Source: Bradyrhizobium arachidis
GTDB taxonomy: Bacteria; Pseudomonadota; Alphaproteobacteria; Rhizobiales; Xanthobacteraceae
Assembly (NCBI RefSeq): GCF_015291705.1
Contig: NZ_CP030050.1
Location: forward strand, 6,138,001 to 6,202,000
Length of the DNA: 64,000 nt
Direction: 5' to 3'
The stretch's first letter is position 1; each line of letters opens with the position of its first letter. Shown one piece after another: positions 22,401 to 26,712 of the stretch. A program made the translations under genes and the position numbers. The notes beneath the pieces are model-generated. The model made no database searches. It was not told where the DNA came from and saw nothing but the letters and a program-made list of their open reading frames with translations.

Positions 22401-23077
22401 GCCGGCGTACCGGCTGCATCGTTCAGGACATTGATAACTTGATCGAGGGTCAGCGCACCCGCCGCACCATTTGCGTTGACGATGTCGGTTACGGCCTGTG
22501 TTGCGGTGAGGCTGCCCGCGGTCACCAGCGCCGCGATTTCCGTTCCAGCCGCGGCCTGAACGCTCGCGGAAACCGGTCCGCTCATACCCGCGAGCATGGT
22601 GACCGCCACATGGCCGGTCGACTGCCCTGCGGTAACCGCTCCCGCAATGTCCGATATCGCCTGCGTGGCACTCACCTGCCCCGCGGCGATCAGATGGCCG
22701 ATCTCGGCGCCGACCGCATACCCATCATTGCTGTGGCCCGAAGTCTGCGTGATCGCGCCGGCAAAGTCAGCAAGCGCCTGAGTGGCGTGAGTCTGATCGT
22801 AGGCAGCCACCGCCTCGATCAAATGCATGGCCTGAGTTTCGGTCGTCTGGTGATTGACGACGGCCTGCGCGATCTCCTGGGAAGAGACGCCGGCGAGCAT
22901 CGAGTTCGCATCGAGATTCAGATGGGACGTATCGAAGCCCGCAATCGAATTGAATTGACCGGGAGGCGGCGTGATATTTCCACCAACAATGCCGTTGAGG
23001 TCGTCCGCGCTCAGGGGCTGGAATTTGGCGGTCGTGTCGCTCGACGATTTGCCTGTGCGTTTACCCTTCGCCTTCAC
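6143..23077 (-). CDS. Giant double-glycine-leader repeat protein, probable substrate of the adjacent C39 ABC exporter
   Basis: One uninterrupted frame of about 5,640 codons. GTG at 23077 is six bases after GGGAGG and is the best-supported start. ATG at 23083 touches the GGGAGG, and GTG at 23110 has none. The N-terminus is Lys-rich, then L-S-A-D-D-L-N-G-I-V-G-G ends at residue 33, a full match to the bacteriocin-type leader (L-12, S-11, D-8, L-7, I-4, G-2, G-1). A long array of ~55-residue repeats follows, each like L-T-x-D-Q-A-V-x-L-L-A-x-L-A-x-x-G, then a helix with Q-x-A-x-x-x-E-I-x-x-L-I, then I-T-A-x-Q-A-x-x-D-I. The repeats predict three helices per unit, an alpha-solenoid. The last ~420 residues are non-repetitive, with F-V-D-P-E-D and an amphipathic, hydrophobic end. 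Cys is rare. I see no RTX nonapeptides and no Sec signal. A surface or secreted role is inferred; the biological function is unknown. Confidence 0.88.
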   Translation of the reverse strand: MKAKGKRTGKSSSDTTAKFQPLSADDLNGIVGGNITPPPGQFNSIAGFDTSHLNLDANSMLAGVSSQEIAQAVVNHQTTETQAMHLIEAVAAYDQTHATQALADFAGAITQTSGHSNDGYAVGAEIGHLIAAGQVSATQAISDIAGAVTAGQSTGHVAVTMLAGMSGPVSASVQAAAGTEIAALVTAGSLTATQAVTDIVNANGAAGALTLDQVINVLNDAAGTPAMHAAVASEYNSLMASGLTTGNHITADIGAAAAHSYSGISHDSTADMNMIMVAKTLTMDAVIAGDYGALAGFQPLLATMQNAVANGNESVLDNAVANSVLSLVNAGGLTLTTAVADLVQQINSHAISGDQGFALLNSLVNLAPNYSNLANNVGSPLSVDAVLNQLAPASAQTGSLSDVVAAVNSGRLAVGQAIAALGGLAAGSTVAQITAGGDIAGFIRSGYITTNAAIADIVSSNWSTTETFNFLLGMASSGNTAIAGAAIAEMPSVSSPSQAIAAINSAIGLTAITPTQALGILVDLASSTGTQAAVAGEIDSLISNHQLTTSQVMTAIGSAVTSSALTATEAVTLLADIAAPASTAVQTAVTAEIASLVTAGNLTADQVVTALAGLVAGGGAAMQSFVATEIGALVAANQITTVQAFADIAAAGASHVLNPGQTIALLASLASNSTPLQFTLGADIATMIGSGAITASAAVTDIAGLNLSGSEAFNILLGLATSGDTATARAATAGMASLLSPTQLVSDIDSAIATFTITAAQGVGLLMDLASSASMTPAVAVEIDSLIASNQITASAAMSAIGAAVTSSVLTAAQAVTLLAYVAVPAPTAVQNAATAEITTLLTSRAITADQVVGALASVFAGGTTAMQAFVVAEINGLVGANQITAIQAVSDIAAAVTAHVLTADQAVSLLNMLSATGSTAMQAAAGAEIAALIGSASISTTNAVAAITHSTNTSSVASIELAIVQLMNVAASGNASVRAEINADIAALISATFPADTAVTFLASLAASNNAALDNAVAGTILSLVGGGALSITSAIADVTQAVSTQAISADQAVALFASMLGAVGSNAINQAAIVTALGQLVSGSLTLSAVMADIVTAVGGGQLTAAQAISAFISLIAGGSIGVQVAAGTEIAALIQTGAITASAAITAIGGLASAETFNILIGMAVSGNAATTSAAVADISTLVSPGQARLDIIAVLNASAITAPQALPILVDLSVIPSSPGDGFSWQTMMSQEISTLLSASQVSATQITAAVDGAVRASAITAAAAVNLLTNLGSLGSTSTQTAMSAEIVALVTGGKITAVQAIAGLTSVFTGSGGSEGGSVASFTTNFVSHTIGALVAAGQVSNTAAINDIVGLISSRFTPATAVVVLAGFASNNSLTLDNAVAAAIVSLLNAQTFSMTQAARGVSTAVSNGAITADQGITLLAAMLGISGNVNPNSPLGPTGIYQALAALVPSQITATAAVADIVTAVGNGQLTAVEAINAFAYVASSITAQFAAGQDIAAMIQSGAITASAAIAQVGGLAPGTISSNEAFYILTGIALNGSSATASAAAVVMAGLGVPGQATQYITTAVNSSAMTVPQAVSILLELAAVTGMQAAVGAELGTFISNNQITTALVMTDIGNAVAASVLTATQAVDVLADLAAPASLAVQNAAAAEITALVSSGYITGNQATTALIGLLTGGTAAMQVFALSAINALIAANQVAATQVVADVAAAGAANALTADQTISLLTYLAESGSGAVLAAVGADIAAMVTAGTVTASQAVADIFGTTDTITPTSILPAIPVMMFTAASGNASLQSAVIAQLSSLVAPFYSASSLDQFVVSSLNGANAVGNVPSIVHMMRDFPGNNVSAAEVNADIVNAVASGALTVAQALAVQQALAAQLGSAWPNTPITQPQMATALGALAAYNNPTVNSLVASTIWSMVSGGQFASFNVVLNPAVNGNAALNVTQQAALLLALAADVPSGANSTVYLNTIGSVFASLTAAHGLPLTQVTADITAAVNAHQLTGGQAVQVLVGAGSISIAAQIVVGGQIDALIQVGSVSVSDAVALVAALGAADASFGVLIGMLVSGNSANISTVAQEMLSLTQIQFPASAFNDINTAIYAGAITADQGLAVLAAFAAAGNASTQISVGAEIAALIGNSTITLTGAITDIGAAVTSTVLSGAQAANILLGLASQGSVTTQVAVGGEFAALVTANALSANAATADIAAAVPSIITASQSFNIQIGMALSGDPALQTTLTPAQVMTNINGALGASSITITQALALLAQLASGSSAMQSAVAGEINLLVGNATITAATADQAFAVLAQLAHVGNGSIQSAVVGDINLMIADSIITTSQAMTDIATAVHGASLTGDQAVALLVGIAAQGTLSVQFAAGGSIVGLIAAGQLAATSAATDIGNAVTSSSLTSDQAVAILLGMSVGTNAAAASAAAHELQILVTPAQLIADINNAVTASQLTATQALSVLATLAATGSTAMQTAAVTEINTLIGGLTVTQAMNELLAIAANGLTVQGAVASEINTLISGNLLTAAQAAADIGAAVPSVLTADEAVTLLINLATSAPAAVQTAVRAEISTLITGGQITADRAVIDLVGVAATGSAALQAAVVAEINTLIAANQTTAARIIANLGTAVATGLLGVDEVITLTAILVASSSQAQVYQAGLGIANFVNSGLATAAQAVADVMSATSQGVTLDQAYALLVNAAGGNSALDAALRTQLFTGTVPDLPSLAALLPAANSAVAAEIGKAILWTAYQTPATTQAQANQDPQIAANAIVTQPCDQAVTALVAMAGLGAQFGANAGDVGRILGAAVINGIEAIIGHGQVTGASAVADIVNGLNAGLISADQAAYMMTYLASSGYVTQAAAGAGMVAAIAQSSLVFTKLYAGDYTYFIPSQYNLDQQVQLYAGVIGAPSASPSLQATVASWIAAYTPLSLSGGQVVGDIDVLVASGALTPAQAAVVFYQLGANVGSAYGGYTDSLQTALQGAISGLGPNATAGIVELISDQIITADHGVALLLSLVGNGTGSNSLVASEIATLVHNNATTAAQVMTDIITTVSSGGATVDQAVTLLAVLSIQGNATLQSAADAEILSLVTGNQIPAAQAMTDIGNTIAAGTLTGDQAMALLASLAGSGNAAVQAAIGSEIASLIGAAKLTASQVNTDLATAITANALTVDQAVVVLGSEALAGSAAVRTAAIGELSALVSGNQITAAQVGADIGSAIGTGFTADQAVALLASIAAQGNAALQGAAATEILALIADHQVTAAQAMTDIGNAITAGTLTGDQAIGVFALLANSGTAAEQATIGAELATLIAAATITATQVTTDINTAITSSTLTADHAVAVLANLATAGSSTVVGAVVTEIAALVGANRISAASVATDIVGTIGASLTIDQAVALLAGVGGQSGVALQAAAISSILTLVQNSQITIAQALIDVGGTVAAGTLTGDQAVGVLAALANAGSAAQQQAVGAEIAALIAANRITASRAMTDLDSAVAAGAITADRGITVLAGVWLAGGTGVPATVVSEIVALVTEARLSAVQAATDIGGMVGGVLTANQDVTLLASLWLQGGTTVRGAVAQELVTLITNGNVTAGQFGAAITAGALTADQVIALMAVVASDGTTQIQTAIGAGIAALIAGNQITVTAAISDINTAIANGVLTPDQGVTVLSGMSANGSTAVQTAVADEIEVLMDPVISASQAMADIANAVGNGITIDQAVAMLAVLWTENDATLQGAVVTEILALISGGQITAAQAMTDIGNTLAAGTLTNTQVTALFSALSSAGSSTVQTAVAIEVANLQGVAGIDAQVTSHGITAAAAIPALLNLLAGDPSQQSAVTTELLKLAGETPSVVPLIASDIAAAIGQNFSADQAINLLIVVGAQGNAALQASCGAEIASLITSNQASIAQVMSDMLGAVDSQWTAGLDPWARTGADIRTISPDQAIALLTAISSHSGAAVQVAAGDTIFVFTQLNWISAAQAVGDITAAVTSGALGAGPAVVMLAAGAEFAANILQSGYYTIFSNGIPANYVAPTQSVFLGGITTLIANNALSAAAAMADVATIAGVPTLGFTDQATQYWIYRTQFGSVTTTQYQGPSYIYTYSIDSVGVNATTAPANASHVLSLLVGLAEIGTTAVQSAAGTEISTLIGQNQITATQAATAIGGAIGNGMTADQVMAMLAGIAATGSSTATAVGNEILALVTAGKITPTQAMTDIDHAVAASALPAGAALTVLNAVAAGGNASEQTAVIGEVGALLVESKITFSQALSLLATVAGEGPTAVQTAAVSEIATLITGHQLTATQALPTLITIAGDGNGTVQAAVVSEIVTLLTGNQLTVTQVVSGIGNAVGAGLNGDQAASMLVLVAAQNTAAQSAVTAKLDALVSGNQITPSQVTGALLFAFAAGTMSNGQVLSMLIGVAAGGNTALALAVGAAMDPWVGGSYSPNYLSINGVAAVVAAVTSHTLSANQAVAVLASMEMTVFNYEVQTGQGNSALFAAWVTNNLVATNLITAEQAVGALLPLWGQNSTLLQATVVKELTALLAGNGSGALMTPAALMADITTAVTSNSLPSSQAVILLGALQSLAPTTSYPAILNEIGALANLVGGGQIIAQIQATLTSSQVQTIFSDLEGSIYFVNSKVAQFMAQLLAGVATTGAANTMLAGAALASMVVQQQLTVYTFNITPLITSGALTQAQGVNVLAATIANLPSSAIESVGIAGQPGVNAINNLANYIAALAGVAAIGEIDAFVGASSASMTACGALAGAFADLLTRLNSQGQPLATVAQIVTQVNNDVSNNVLGADRAIWLLSGLAAHVTSPLIGAEIATLVTSGRITAAQAISDLDAAVTGNLLSASQAIAVLGGIAANAHGNATLLTGVANEVASLEGAVLGTTQFQAAITYAAGEFVALASGQKTAAQVITDLETYSTASVPADVLLSVALIESQGAGLTTAANALATEIYNRINNDAAESGLAQLVSQGILSLTMAQQIVTQALTAAWSNIPTPVLNLPNVPATGPYSASVTGGITAPMTLQQALVPAIDLLNQDVIAYTDAPAVIAGTMTAATAIANVEAYSGSFPYVVDVALMHLSTLVNAGVGPAPNLTLLQQLGGYTPADLQAVQNAYNALTAANAAILVALGHRLGTGTTEIGLVGAITGGYLSYTQAMALLNSELTAALVHASTTENSALHSVAYAWIDIVANNIANSGALSIHNAALAVQSQIESGGLTTIQSLLTGIATVNAVESNAANYSVETDLAGHLSQMWISLILPANASVTDVAQAAHTAAAWYQQAWTTAWTNFPLSHIIGGEIVGNATAAQGYMDLLSNLLVSGLPIGQGPLLNALGLGKNVQSMQSALINQIFGTTSEFVDPEDMANGFGDVLRDAWEKISFGYGKGLTGSGAGEAGEFEVELSGGGLIEFSPAMTFTMVQLASNGMVSLMTADATAKYFDLHPDGVNISGPLLGAFRLIANTCNLVTNLLNTTALTYMGQIYTMGTDIVNIFADIGNTQKIAADGAALGEALFQYSVGFQFPAVQNLAQDVGAAFQDLFTGHPLSLASDVLSLGGDAIRLILSNPYLQAAAAVLNTYATQVEDDLGLNRVANAFESLGDWLAEASALPPNTTVQPLGLNSATFYQTLQSTFSWL
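8480..22810 (-). repeat. Degenerate ~165-bp tandem array encoding ~55-residue helical repeats
   Basis: Successive units can be read by eye, for example near 13,200-13,900, where units of 54-55 residues begin with L-T-G-D-Q-A, L-T-V-D-Q-A, F-T-A-D-Q-A and L-T-A-D-H-A. Dividing the span by 165 bp gives about 87 units, an estimate and not a count. Copies diverge at both DNA and protein level, and several have insertions. Block-level duplications also exist: an L-D-N-A-V-A anchor and an F-N-(I/F)-L-x-G-M-A anchor recur together. Array edges are approximate because the terminal units are more degenerate. Confidence 0.8.
22979..23077 (-). other. Double-glycine leader coding segment of the giant protein
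   Basis: These 33 codons run from the preferred GTG start to the Gly-Gly at protein positions 32-33. The last twelve residues fit the C39 leader consensus at every anchor position. The preceding stretch is basic (K-A-K-G-K-R-T-G-K) and lacks a Sec hydrophobic core. The residue after the predicted cut is Asn. The matching peptidase is encoded about 19 kb downstream in the same locus. Confidence 0.8.
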
Positions 23078-23083
23078 CGCCAT

Positions 23084-23435
23084 CCTCCCGGTTACCGTCG
23101 GCTGAATCACCTATCGTTTACGTCAGTCTCGAGCGCAAGGCAGTTCAGTCGTCATGCGTGGGGCAAAGCACATTTCAGCAGGCCGAAGCCCAAAAATGAG
23201 CAGATGCAGGACCTTGTTTGTGAATGCACGTTCGCAATGACGCTCCGCAATAATCGGCGTCCTGCAATATCCGCGCGGCGTGGCCGAATCGTCTGAATCG
23301 ACTCCCTGAAATGCGCATGCCGCGAACGCCACTAACTTTCACATAGTGGTGGTGTGCGCTATTTTCGGATGCTAGGGTCAACCACGAATTGCTACCATTC
23401 GTCCGTTGCCGACGAAGCGTTTTCTGGAGGGGGCA
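23084..23435. promoter_or_regulatory. Divergent intergenic region between the giant-protein locus and an outer-membrane barrel gene
   Basis: About 350 bp separate the divergently transcribed giant gene and barrel gene, so promoters for both should lie here. The region is less GC-rich than its flanks. It carries GGGAGG just upstream of the giant gene and GGAGGGG at about 23426-23432 for the barrel gene. I could not identify convincing -35/-10 pairs or a clear operator palindrome by eye. Confidence 0.4.
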
Positions 23436-24242
23436 TTGAACAAAGTCGCGCTCAGTATTCTTGGCCTTGCGGCTCTCGTCACGACGCCGGCGATTGCGGC
23501 GGACATGGCCGTCAAGGCGCCCGTGGTCGCCGCACCGCCGGCGCTCGGCTGGACCGGCTTTTATATCGGCGGCAACATTGGTGGCGTCAGCAATTCGAAT
23601 TCGGGAACATCGAATTTTACGGATACGCTCGCCAACCTCTCATTTCCGGCCGGCAATCGGATCAACGCGACCGGATTTATCGGTGGCGCTCAAGCAGGCT
23701 ACAATTGGCAATTCGCTCCGCGCTGGCTTGTCGGCATCGAAGCCGATGGTGATTTCACCAATGCCAAATACAGCTTCTGCCGTGGGACCATTGCGCCGGG
23801 TGTCTGCGGCGATACCGGCTTCGGCACCGACTCGCTGAGCAGCAAGACCGCTTGGCTCTCGACGGTGCGCGGCCGGTTCGGCACCATCGCCATGGACAAA
23901 TTCCTGATCTACGTCACCGGCGGCGCTGCTTGGGGACGCGTTGATACAACGGCAACACAAAGCTGTCTTGTCGGCGGCTGTGGCGTGTCGCCCTTAGCGA
24001 CCGCGGGAACGTCGAGCAGTTCGGTGACGCGGTCTGGTTGGGCGGCGGGCCTCGGCGGCGAATGGAATATCGACGGCAATTGGTTTGCGCGCGCCGAATG
24101 GCTTCATGTCGATCTCGGCAACGTCACCAGTTCGGTATCAACTGCCGGATTTGCGGGCAGCACCCAGACCTTCAGCTGGTCGCGCGGCGAGCGGTTCGAC
24201 CAGTTTCGTATCGGTCTTGACTATCGGTTCTGGCACGGCTGA
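23436..24242 (+). CDS. Outer-membrane beta-barrel protein (Omp25/RopB-like)
   Basis: The start is TTG at 23436, chosen because GGAGGGG lies about five bases upstream; a TTG at 23406 is also in frame. The 268-aa product begins with a Sec signal peptide ending A-I-A-A, followed by A-D-M-A-V-K-A-P and then W-T-G-F-Y-I-G-G-N-I-G-G, the hallmark of small rhizobial barrels. Alternating aromatic strands include Y-N-W-Q-F and W-L-V-G-I-E-A-D-G-D-F, and the protein ends with a terminal aromatic strand (Y-R-F-W-H-G). The family is usually described as porin-like or structural outer-membrane protein. It is divergent from the giant gene, but nothing shows that it serves as that system's channel, and it is not TolC-like. 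Confidence 0.88.
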   Translation: MNKVALSILGLAALVTTPAIAADMAVKAPVVAAPPALGWTGFYIGGNIGGVSNSNSGTSNFTDTLANLSFPAGNRINATGFIGGAQAGYNWQFAPRWLVGIEADGDFTNAKYSFCRGTIAPGVCGDTGFGTDSLSSKTAWLSTVRGRFGTIAMDKFLIYVTGGAAWGRVDTTATQSCLVGGCGVSPLATAGTSSSSVTRSGWAAGLGGEWNIDGNWFARAEWLHVDLGNVTSSVSTAGFAGSTQTFSWSRGERFDQFRIGLDYRFWHG

Positions 24243-24269
24243 TCCTCGCGACTTTCGCGATGAGCGGCA

Positions 24270-25163
24270 TCATCGGGATGCCGCTACGCTGCGCGCCTGA
24301 TCGCCAGCGCCATACGCGCGACAGGCTTCGAAAGCCGACTCGATGATGGCGAGCTTCACCGCTTGGGCGGCGTGATATTCGCGCCAGAATTCGGCCGAGA
24401 CCCACAACGCGGATTTGCCGCGGGCGCCCGACCAGCCAAGACTGCCCATCGTCTCGGCGACGACGAATTTGCGGGCGAGCTGGCTCCGCGACAAATTGAG
24501 GCCCTGCGCCAACCGCGAAACCGACGTCACGTCGGTCGGAATGCGTGACAGAGCGATCGAATCCTGCTGACACCCGACGATCAGGCGATCCATCACGACG
24601 CCGCCATCGTCGATCCAGGTAAACAGCGAGAAGGTTCCGTTCGGCTCCCGAACCGCGCGCGATGCCAGCAGGCCATCGGCGATCAGCGGCTGAATCGCGC
24701 CGAGCAGAGCCGGCCGCTCACGCAGTTCAGCCGACCTGTTGCCGCCATCGAGCCCGTCCAGCGCCGTCAGATGCGCCGCCAGCCAATGCGACAACACTGC
24801 AAGCGCCAGCGGCGACGGCTCGATCGGCCGATAGCGCCGGCCTTCGCTCCCCGCAACATGGCGCACGGTGCCGTATTTCAGCATCTCGTTGACGAAGGCT
24901 GACGCAGTGTTGCGGCTTGCGAGTCCGTGGGCGACGATCGGATCGACCAGTCGTGCGGGCAGAATTCCGGAATCGGTCTGCTGTGCCTCGTTGCGAAAAT
25001 AAGCCGCCAGCATCGCCTGACTCATCAGCCAGCGCTGCTGGGTCGCGAACGGCGACGAAGTTCGCGGGCTGGCCTCCTGTATCGCCAGCATTGCCTGAGC
25101 CTGGCCGCGAACGCAGCTCTCCAACGCCGGATGCGACAGGATATCGTCTGCAGTCATCACCAT
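24270..25163 (-). CDS. Probable DNA-binding protein with two helix-turn-helix-like regions
   Basis: 297 residues, ATG at 25163 (another ATG at 25157 is in frame). I do not recognise a named family. A first helix-turn-helix-like segment lies near residues 68-105 (I-V-A-H-G-L-A-S-R-N-T-A, then L-K-Y-G-T-V-R-H-V). A clearer one is near 215-240 (S-V-S-R-L-A-Q-G-L-N-L-S-R-S-Q-L-A-R). This looks like a tandem winged-helix transcription factor. It converges with the outer-membrane barrel gene, 27 bp apart. Its location on the integrase side of tRNA-Leu would be consistent with island cargo, but that is inference. Confidence 0.6.
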   Translation of the reverse strand: MVMTADDILSHPALESCVRGQAQAMLAIQEASPRTSSPFATQQRWLMSQAMLAAYFRNEAQQTDSGILPARLVDPIVAHGLASRNTASAFVNEMLKYGTVRHVAGSEGRRYRPIEPSPLALAVLSHWLAAHLTALDGLDGGNRSAELRERPALLGAIQPLIADGLLASRAVREPNGTFSLFTWIDDGGVVMDRLIVGCQQDSIALSRIPTDVTSVSRLAQGLNLSRSQLARKFVVAETMGSLGWSGARGKSALWVSAEFWREYHAAQAVKLAIIESAFEACRAYGAGDQARSVAASR

Positions 25164-25740
25164 CGGTGTCGCGACAATCCGGCGGAAGGTCCGAAACCGT
25201 CAATCGCAAGAGGTCCCAAGCCCCCTCCCTCGGCTCACGGACCGCCAACGGCGCGTGACAGCCTTCTCAAACGCATTCTTAAAAACGAGCAGCGCGGCGG
25301 CTCCGATCCGAAACCTGAACCTATCGACTACCACCCCGCGCGCGCGGCACTGCGCCCGCTCATGCATCTCATGGAGTCGGGCCGACGTCTGCAAAATTTT
25401 TCTGAAGTCCCGCTGAGAGAGACAATCCCAGGAGCAATGGGGAGCTACCGGCCCCCGCTAAGGGTCTGGATTAACGGGAGAAAGAAGCAGGCAGCGCATG
25501 CTCCTCCTTGAAGGCTAATGACACGATCTGAAACCTGATGAAACGTGCGGCCCGGATGCCAAGGCGATCGGGCTCCGGCGTCGACCACCTCCGAAAAGGT
25601 TGTCCAGCTAATGCCCTTCGCCTCCTTCAGGCCTTCGCACATGAAGCGGTACTCAATGGTCTCGCCCGAACTCAGGATGACCGCGGCGCCATCACGCATA
25701 AGACAGGCGTAGCGGTCTCACACGCCTTTCTGAGTGCTTC
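25164..25740. other. Gene-poor stretch beside an integrase remnant
   Basis: About 580 bp with no confident gene. Short frames exist on both strands, but none has clear family features plus a ribosome-binding site. The minus-strand frame at 25445-25699 is the most protein-like. The stretch leads into the truncated integrase and probably represents decayed mobile DNA. Confidence 0.4.
25445..25699 (-). CDS. Possible small hypothetical protein (84 aa)
   Basis: An 84-codon frame whose first half reads like a folded protein (G-E-T-I-E-Y-R-F-M-C-E-G-L-K-E-A-K-G). The second half becomes Pro/Gly-rich and ends with a short hydrophobic segment (A-C-F-F-L-P-L). I recognise no family and no strong ribosome-binding site. 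It may be a remnant of the integrated element. Confidence is low. Confidence 0.3.
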   Translation of the reverse strand: MRDGAAVILSSGETIEYRFMCEGLKEAKGISWTTFSEVVDAGARSPWHPGRTFHQVSDRVISLQGGACAACFFLPLIQTLSGGR

Positions 25741-26077
25741 GCATGGGCGGCCAAACTGAAGAAATACGCGGTCCTGGCCGCCGTGAACGAACCGAAAAAG
25801 AGCGGCCATGGCGTCCGCAAGGCTAGAGCCAAAGTGGCTGCCTATGCAGACTGCACCGAAAGCCAGATGATGGCGATGGTCGGCCGGACCGCCCGCCCAC
25901 TACACCGCGCAAGCCAATCGAGAGAGGCTTGGAATCAGTGGGATTGAGAAGATCGTCACGTTCGATCAGAGCCAGTCACTCGAAGACTTGCTGGCAGCGC
26001 CTCGGGCGAACGGCACGCGAACGCCTAGCGAGAACGGAGTCGTAACATTTCCGGGCAGGACCCAGAAAAAAGCCTAA
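25741..26077 (+). pseudogene. Frameshifted, N-terminally truncated tyrosine recombinase (phage-type integrase)
   Basis: From 25801 one frame reads S-G-H-G-V-R-K-A-R-A-K and then T-E-S-Q-M-M-A-M-V-G-R, the box II H-x-x-R region of tyrosine integrases. About 25890 the reading must shift to another frame to continue P-A-H-Y-T-A-Q-A-N-R-E-R-L, which carries the catalytic Tyr, and then runs to TAA at 26075. A small deletion around the usual G-W-x-x-P-x-M segment would explain the shift. Nothing recognisable of the N-terminal two-thirds is present, so the gene is dead. Its 3' end lies 26 bp from the 3' end of tRNA-Leu, a standard integration-site arrangement. Confidence 0.75.
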
Positions 26078-26103
26078 TAATTTCAATGTGAAATGTGCAT
26101 CTA

Positions 26104-26188
26104 TGGTGCGCTCGGAGGGACTCGAACCCCCACGGTGTTACCCACTGCCACCTCAAGGCAGCGCGTCTACCAGTTCCGCCACGAGCGC
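26104..26188 (-). tRNA. tRNA-Leu (GAG)
   Basis: Read on the minus strand from 26188, the sequence folds as an 85-nt tRNA with CCA encoded. It has acceptor GCGCTCG pairing with the 3' CGAGCGC, a D-arm with GGTAGA, and anticodon stem CTGCC/GGCAG around loop TTGAGGT (anticodon GAG). A long variable arm typical of class II tRNAs is present, with the T-loop GGTTCGAGTCC. The 3' end faces the integrase remnant, making this tRNA a likely attachment site for an element lying to its left. Confidence 0.95.
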
Positions 26189-26385
26189 TAGGAGATGCCG
26201 GCCTGAGGTCGTTCGGGTGGCCGGATCAGCGGCCGCCGATCTAACAAATCCATCAGGGGGATACAAGCCTGCAAGGGCCCCGAATTCCACAGCTTAGCGG
26301 GAAAAATCCCTAATCCCTGCCCGGATCGGCCCTATCGGGTGCCAAAGCCTTATCAAGGACTTGGCCGCTGCCCTGTGCCCGAACC

Positions 26386-26712
26386 CTACCGGGTCCCGGG
26401 CGAGCGGGGCAGCATCTGCTTGACCTCGACCGCGATCCGGTTGCGGTCGACCAGCACGACGCCGGAGGCCACCGGCAGATTGTTGGCGAGGACCTTGACC
26501 TCGTCGGCCTCGGTTGCATCGAGCTCGATGATGGCGCCGCGGGAAAGACGTAATACTTGATGGATTGGCATGGTGGTCGTCCCGAGGACGACCATGAGAT
26601 CCACGGTGACTTTATCGAGAGTGGGCACTGTCAGGACCGCCGCAACCTGGGACTCAACGCCAAAGGACTTGGCATTTGCGCCTGCAATCATCACCACGTT
26701 ATGGTTAGCCAA
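26386..26712 (-). CDS. fliN: Flagellar motor switch protein FliN (SpoA domain)
   Basis: 108 residues, close to one SpoA domain plus a short N-terminal tail. The signature is visible: [21 protein letters not shown], then [14 protein letters not shown]. FliN sits in the C-ring of the flagellar switch and, with FliM and FliG, sets rotation direction. The start is TTG at 26712, preceded by GAGG about eleven bases upstream; an internal ATG at 26691 is an alternative. The start codon meets the start of lipB on the other strand, so each gene's promoter probably lies inside its neighbour. No other flagellar genes are in the window. Confidence 0.85.
   Translation of the reverse strand: MANHNVVMIAGANAKSFGVESQVAAVLTVPTLDKVTVDLMVVLGTTTMPIHQVLRLSRGAIIELDATEADEVKVLANNLPVASGVVLVDRNRIAVEVKQMLPRSPGTR

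Noticed and set aside
8480-22810. Regularly spaced repeats considered as a CRISPR array
   Set aside because: The period is about 165 bp, units are degenerate and fully coding in one frame, and there is no short invariant repeat with unique spacers.
6143-23077. Giant protein considered as an RTX or Ig-like type 1 adhesin
   Set aside because: No G-G-x-G-x-D nonapeptides and no beta-sandwich repeat pattern. The repeats are helical, and the N-terminal double-glycine leader points to a C39 exporter.
23436-24242. Outer-membrane barrel considered as the exporter's TolC-like channel
   Set aside because: It has the small Omp25/RopB-type barrel pattern and none of the long periplasmic helices of TolC.
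24927-25511. Plus-strand frame of 194 codons overlapping the helix-turn-helix gene
   Set aside because: Mostly antisense to the better-supported minus-strand gene. The portion beyond it is Pro/Arg-rich without a start signal or recognisable fold.
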